Below are positions 61,026 through 64,000 of a stretch of 64,000 nucleotides of DNA, in pieces. Source of the DNA: Cordylochernes scorpioides. Lineage: Eukaryota > Arthropoda > Arachnida > Pseudoscorpiones > Chernetidae. The stretch covers positions 20,498,684 through 20,562,683 of the forward strand of contig CP092870.1 of NCBI GenBank assembly GCA_030710605.1. The letters are read 5' to 3'. Each line of letters opens with the position of its first letter. Position 1 is the stretch's first letter. Position numbers and translations under genes: made by a program. A model generated the notes under the pieces. The model was not told the origin of the DNA. It saw only the letters and a program-made list of their open reading frames with translations, and made no database searches.

Positions 61026-61345
61026 AAATCATTATTAATTAAATATTAAAATATATATATATTTTTTAAAACAATTTTATTATATTGTAACATAGAAAAA
61101 TTAGGAAATGCAAACATGAGAATGACGACATAAAGAAATTTATTTTGATTAAAACAATTACTATAATTTATTTACATAGAAAAAAAGAAAGGCAAGGAGA
61201 GAAAATTGCTGAAGAACAATATCAAAATTCAAGGTAATAAGACTGGTAACAATGCTGTTACCGAAATGTCACACTATTTATTTGGATTTGGTCTTATTAC
61301 CTTGTGTTTATAACCTATAATCCAAATAAAATAACAAATATTTTG

Positions 61346-61680
61346 TTACAAAGCTCCTTCCCTATGGGTGCTGTGATGCACAGCTTGCAAATTTTGTTTG
61401 CTACTGACAAGGTATTTCGTCAAGGTTTCTTCAGCGTCTTGAAAGAGGTCCCCAGGAGGTTTATGTGCTTCATCTTGCAGCATGGCTTTGAAGTCATAGA
61501 GTACGTAAGGACATCTTTTTGGAGGTAAGTCTTGACTTTGAAACGGCGGTGAAATCCTTGAGTCAGTCAAGGAAAAGGTTGAGCACAGCACTCATGTCCT
61601 TAAGGTGTTTGGAGGATCTTCAATTTGCCTTCTCTAACCTGCCCGGTATCTTCACCAAAATGTCACGTAGAAAAATGAGG
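61346..61680 (-). pseudogene. Unidentified protein-like fragment with stops
   Basis: Minus-strand reading gives YDFKAMLQDEAHKPPGDLFQ and DAEETLTKYLVSSKQNLQAV with two in-frame stops upstream. Codon composition looks protein-like (GC-richer than the flanks), but I do not recognise the family. It could be a processed pseudogene or transposon fragment. Confidence 0.3.
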
Positions 61681-61699
61681 GAAGACAAACATGAGGAGG

Positions 61700-62447
61700 A
61701 CAAATTATTTTGATCAAAACAATTACTAACTTATTTACATAAGATGAAAGAGAGGCAAGGAGTGAAATTTGCTGAGCATTTCAGAGAGAATTTCAAAATT
61801 AATATTCTGTGAATAAAAAAATTGAATATTTGTTACAATATTACACTCAAAAACAAACGTTACTTGAAAAGCCTATAATACTATGCTGCTTTGAAGCATT
61901 TTTCAAGAATTGGTTTTCAAATGCAGTTAATACGTATTTTTATTTCATTTCCAGCTTCCACATATCCTTCTGATGACTAGATTTTGTTTTGTTTTGAACA
62001 TGTCATTGCTAGCCAGCAAAATCACCATAGTTCATAGCATAACTTTTGTTGCATTGTTGTTGTTAGCCTCCATCAAGTAGTTTGACTTTGGGCGACTATA
62101 TGGCCAAATATTCTCCCAATTTAACCTGTTAGCGACCATCACTGGCATCTAGTAAACTTCCGGAAGTTTTATTGATCCCTTCTAGCCAGCTTATTACCAG
62201 TCTTCCTCTTTTTTTTCCCCTACAATTTTTTCCAACATCATAGTTTTTTGCTAAACCATTTTCTTACCTTATATTTCTGAAGTAGATCATTCTTTGTTTG
62301 CATATTTGGGATTCAAGGGATCTACCAGGATTAATTTCACTTAAGATCCTTTGTCCTTTTACCTGTCCATGGAACTCTCTGTTGCATTATGGGCTTTTTA
62401 TTTGGACATTTTTTTTAACCTAAGTTAAACTAGATTTAGAACCATTC
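61700..62447. other. Unassigned intergenic sequence
   Basis: No repeat shared with the rest of the window except weak similarity of 62050-62340 to 27195-27420 (AGTTTGACTTTGGGCGACTATATGG-like and CAGCCAGTTC-like words). Confidence 0.4.
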
Positions 62448-62750
62448 TAGGGAGTCGGTGGAAGGATGGTCTAAACTGTTGGTTTTCGACCGCTACGACC
62501 CGGGTTTGATCTCCGCATTGGGCACTTTTTTTCTGATTTAAAAAAAAAATGCTCCAATGGCCCCTAATTCTTGCAAAAGTCCAACCCCACCAGCGAGTGC
62601 AAGTAACCAAATGGGGCTCTGGCACATTTGTAAGTGCAAAGTTTAACTGCTTTTCACATGTGTAGACATGTGGTTCCCTTACAGTAAAAGCAGTCGCCAA
62701 CTTCTTCCCACCATGATTATCATGGCCTGTATACGTGTACAAGGGATAAT
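62448..62750 (+). repeat. tRNA-derived SINE, full length
   Basis: Starts GGGAGTCGGTGGAAGGATGG; B box mutated (GGTTTGATCTC). Ends in an AAT repeat instead of an A-run. Confidence 0.88.
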
Positions 62751-62952
62751 AATAATAATAAGAGTTTAACAGTAATAGTTTTTAATTATGTAAATACTCA
62801 CATTTCATTCTTTTTAATGTTTCAATATGAAATAATAAATATGTATTTTTCACATTACACAAAAAAAAAAGCTATTTTTAGTGTAATAGAAAATCTTTTT
62901 AAAAATATATATATTCTCTCTCTCTAGTAAAGCATTCCTACCTGAAACTATA

Positions 62953-63430
62953 TACAGTAAAACCCCACTAATATGAACCCCGGATATAGCGAACCTTCCC
63001 TTATAACGAACCCACGGCGATTCCCAATTCCATTCCATTGAAAATACCATCGTTATAACGAACTTTGCGATTTTTAAAATAACAAACTACCCCTATAACG
63101 AACCTATTTTCGGTCCCAAAATGATAAAATCTATTAAAAATACTATGCTTATAACGAACTTAAAATTGTGATTAAAAAAATTTTTAAAACAACAAAATTT
63201 TGAGCATGTTTCAGCTCGCGGATCGCGATTTCAAAACAAAAAATTAGCGGCATTGTTTGTTTTCATTTCCATTCTATTTTTGCTGTATGTTGTATAAATT
63301 TTTACACATTATACTTTTATTTAATAGAATATCTTTGCATTCGACAATTTTGAAATAGAAGAAAAATACAAATGGCTTCCAAAATAAAGAAAAGAAACAA
63401 AGAGTGGCGTTCTAAAAAAAAAAAAAAAAG
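62953..63430 (+). mobile_element. 5' end of a pogo/Tigger-like transposon
   Basis: Starts CAGTAAAACCCCACTAATAT, with repeated TATAACGAACC words, and reaches ATGGCTTCCAAAATAAAGAA at 63372, a likely transposase start (MASKIKKRNKEW) that breaks down in an A-run at 63413-63430. Parallel to 26691-27130 over about 430 bp. Confidence 0.7.
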
Positions 63431-64000
63431 TGGCAGCATGCCCTTTTAGAAGCATTCTATATCAAGTTTAACCTAGGCTAAAAAAATAATTCCAAATAAT
63501 TTTAAGGCCAGAAATGGTTTGAATAACAGGTTAAAAACAAAATTTAATATATACTTCAGAAGAATATGTGGAAACTGGAATTAGAAGAAGAAAAAAAAGT
63601 TCCCCCAAGTTCCCCCGTGTCTCATGAGCCTCAAACAAATCGACTTATAAATTCTCAAAAACTACCACTACAGTTCTATTTTTAGAATGGAATTTTTGTT
63701 AGGTATATGACTCATTCAGGGTTCGCGGATATTCCCCCTGGCCGGCCGTTTTACCACCGATTTTGTGTTTGCAAATTGGTTTTTTTTTTTATTCGCAATT
63801 TTACCGATCGCGCTATTGTATCAACATGTTTCGCATCCGATTTTTCTGAATTGGATACTTTTGATTAAGAATACACGGAGCTTTATTCCTTTGATGGAAA
63901 TAATGATATTTTAAGACAATTCTGATTTTTAAATTTCACTTTCAAACAACAAGGTATTAGAGGAATTTTTTCAAATAAATATAGTATTATATTATTTGAG
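63431..64000. other. Unassigned sequence at the window edge
   Basis: AT-rich; no KMT2 5' exon, CXXC zinc finger or AT-hook segment recognised. Confidence 0.4.

Noticed and set aside
1-64000. CRISPR arrays, operons, bacterial promoters
   Set aside because: The sequence is eukaryotic; the only tandem array (31170-32174) has contiguous units without spacers.

Overview
The window is AT-rich, repeat-dense animal DNA, not bacterial. It contains spliced genes with GT-AG introns, a mitochondrial-type enzyme gene and many transposable elements. The mix of repeats suggests an invertebrate, most likely an arthropod: LINE 3' ends with AAC-repeat tails, Penelope-like GIY-YIG fragments, a tRNA-derived SINE, hAT, piggyBac, mariner and pogo-type elements, and Helitron-like elements. 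Spider- or bug-like LINE protein fragments point the same way. That placement is inference; no rRNA or mitochondrial marker is present.

Two host genes are clear. (1) On the + strand at 2853-4133 lies a complete, intronless aspartate aminotransferase of the mitochondrial type (GOT2-like). (2) On the - strand, from about 57963 down to 24742, lies the 3' two thirds or so of a trithorax/KMT2A-B histone H3K4 methyltransferase. I reconstructed 24 consecutive exons (4,720 coding bases, 1,572 residues plus stop). Every junction keeps frame. Domain order is: disordered linker, PHD1, PHD2, PHD3, degenerate bromodomain with an acidic insert, extended PHD, FYRN, a 573-codon Pro-rich exon with a C2HC finger, FYRC, WDR5-interaction (Win) motif, SET, post-SET. 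The N-terminus (and any CXXC domain) lies beyond 58 kb or outside the window. The two genes are tail to tail with about 20 kb of repeats between them.

Layout: 1-2.3 kb, retroelement and mariner remnants around an assembly gap; 2.85-4.4 kb, GOT2; 4.4-20.2 kb, nested repeats (palindromic elements, Penelope-like fragment, decayed piggyBac, Helitron-like copies); 20.2-23.0 kb, a nearly intact hAT transposon with an 8-bp target duplication; 24.7-58 kb, the KMT2 gene, whose introns hold SINEs, LINE tails, MITEs and a 12-copy 84-bp minisatellite; 58.3-59.05 kb, a Penelope-like endonuclease fragment between inverted repeats; 59-64 kb, repeats including a pogo-like 5' end.

The most unusual signal is a hammerhead-type RNA motif. 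One copy (minus strand, 6423-6464) has every conserved core position plus stems I, II and III. Related CUGNNGA - hairpin - GAAA motifs recur in several otherwise different repeat families. One of these families is palindromic and inserts with 13-15 bp target duplications, which suggests retroposition rather than cut-and-paste. In the host gene, a 54-bp in-frame intron inside FYRC, a GC-AG intron and a substituted Win motif are the points to check.
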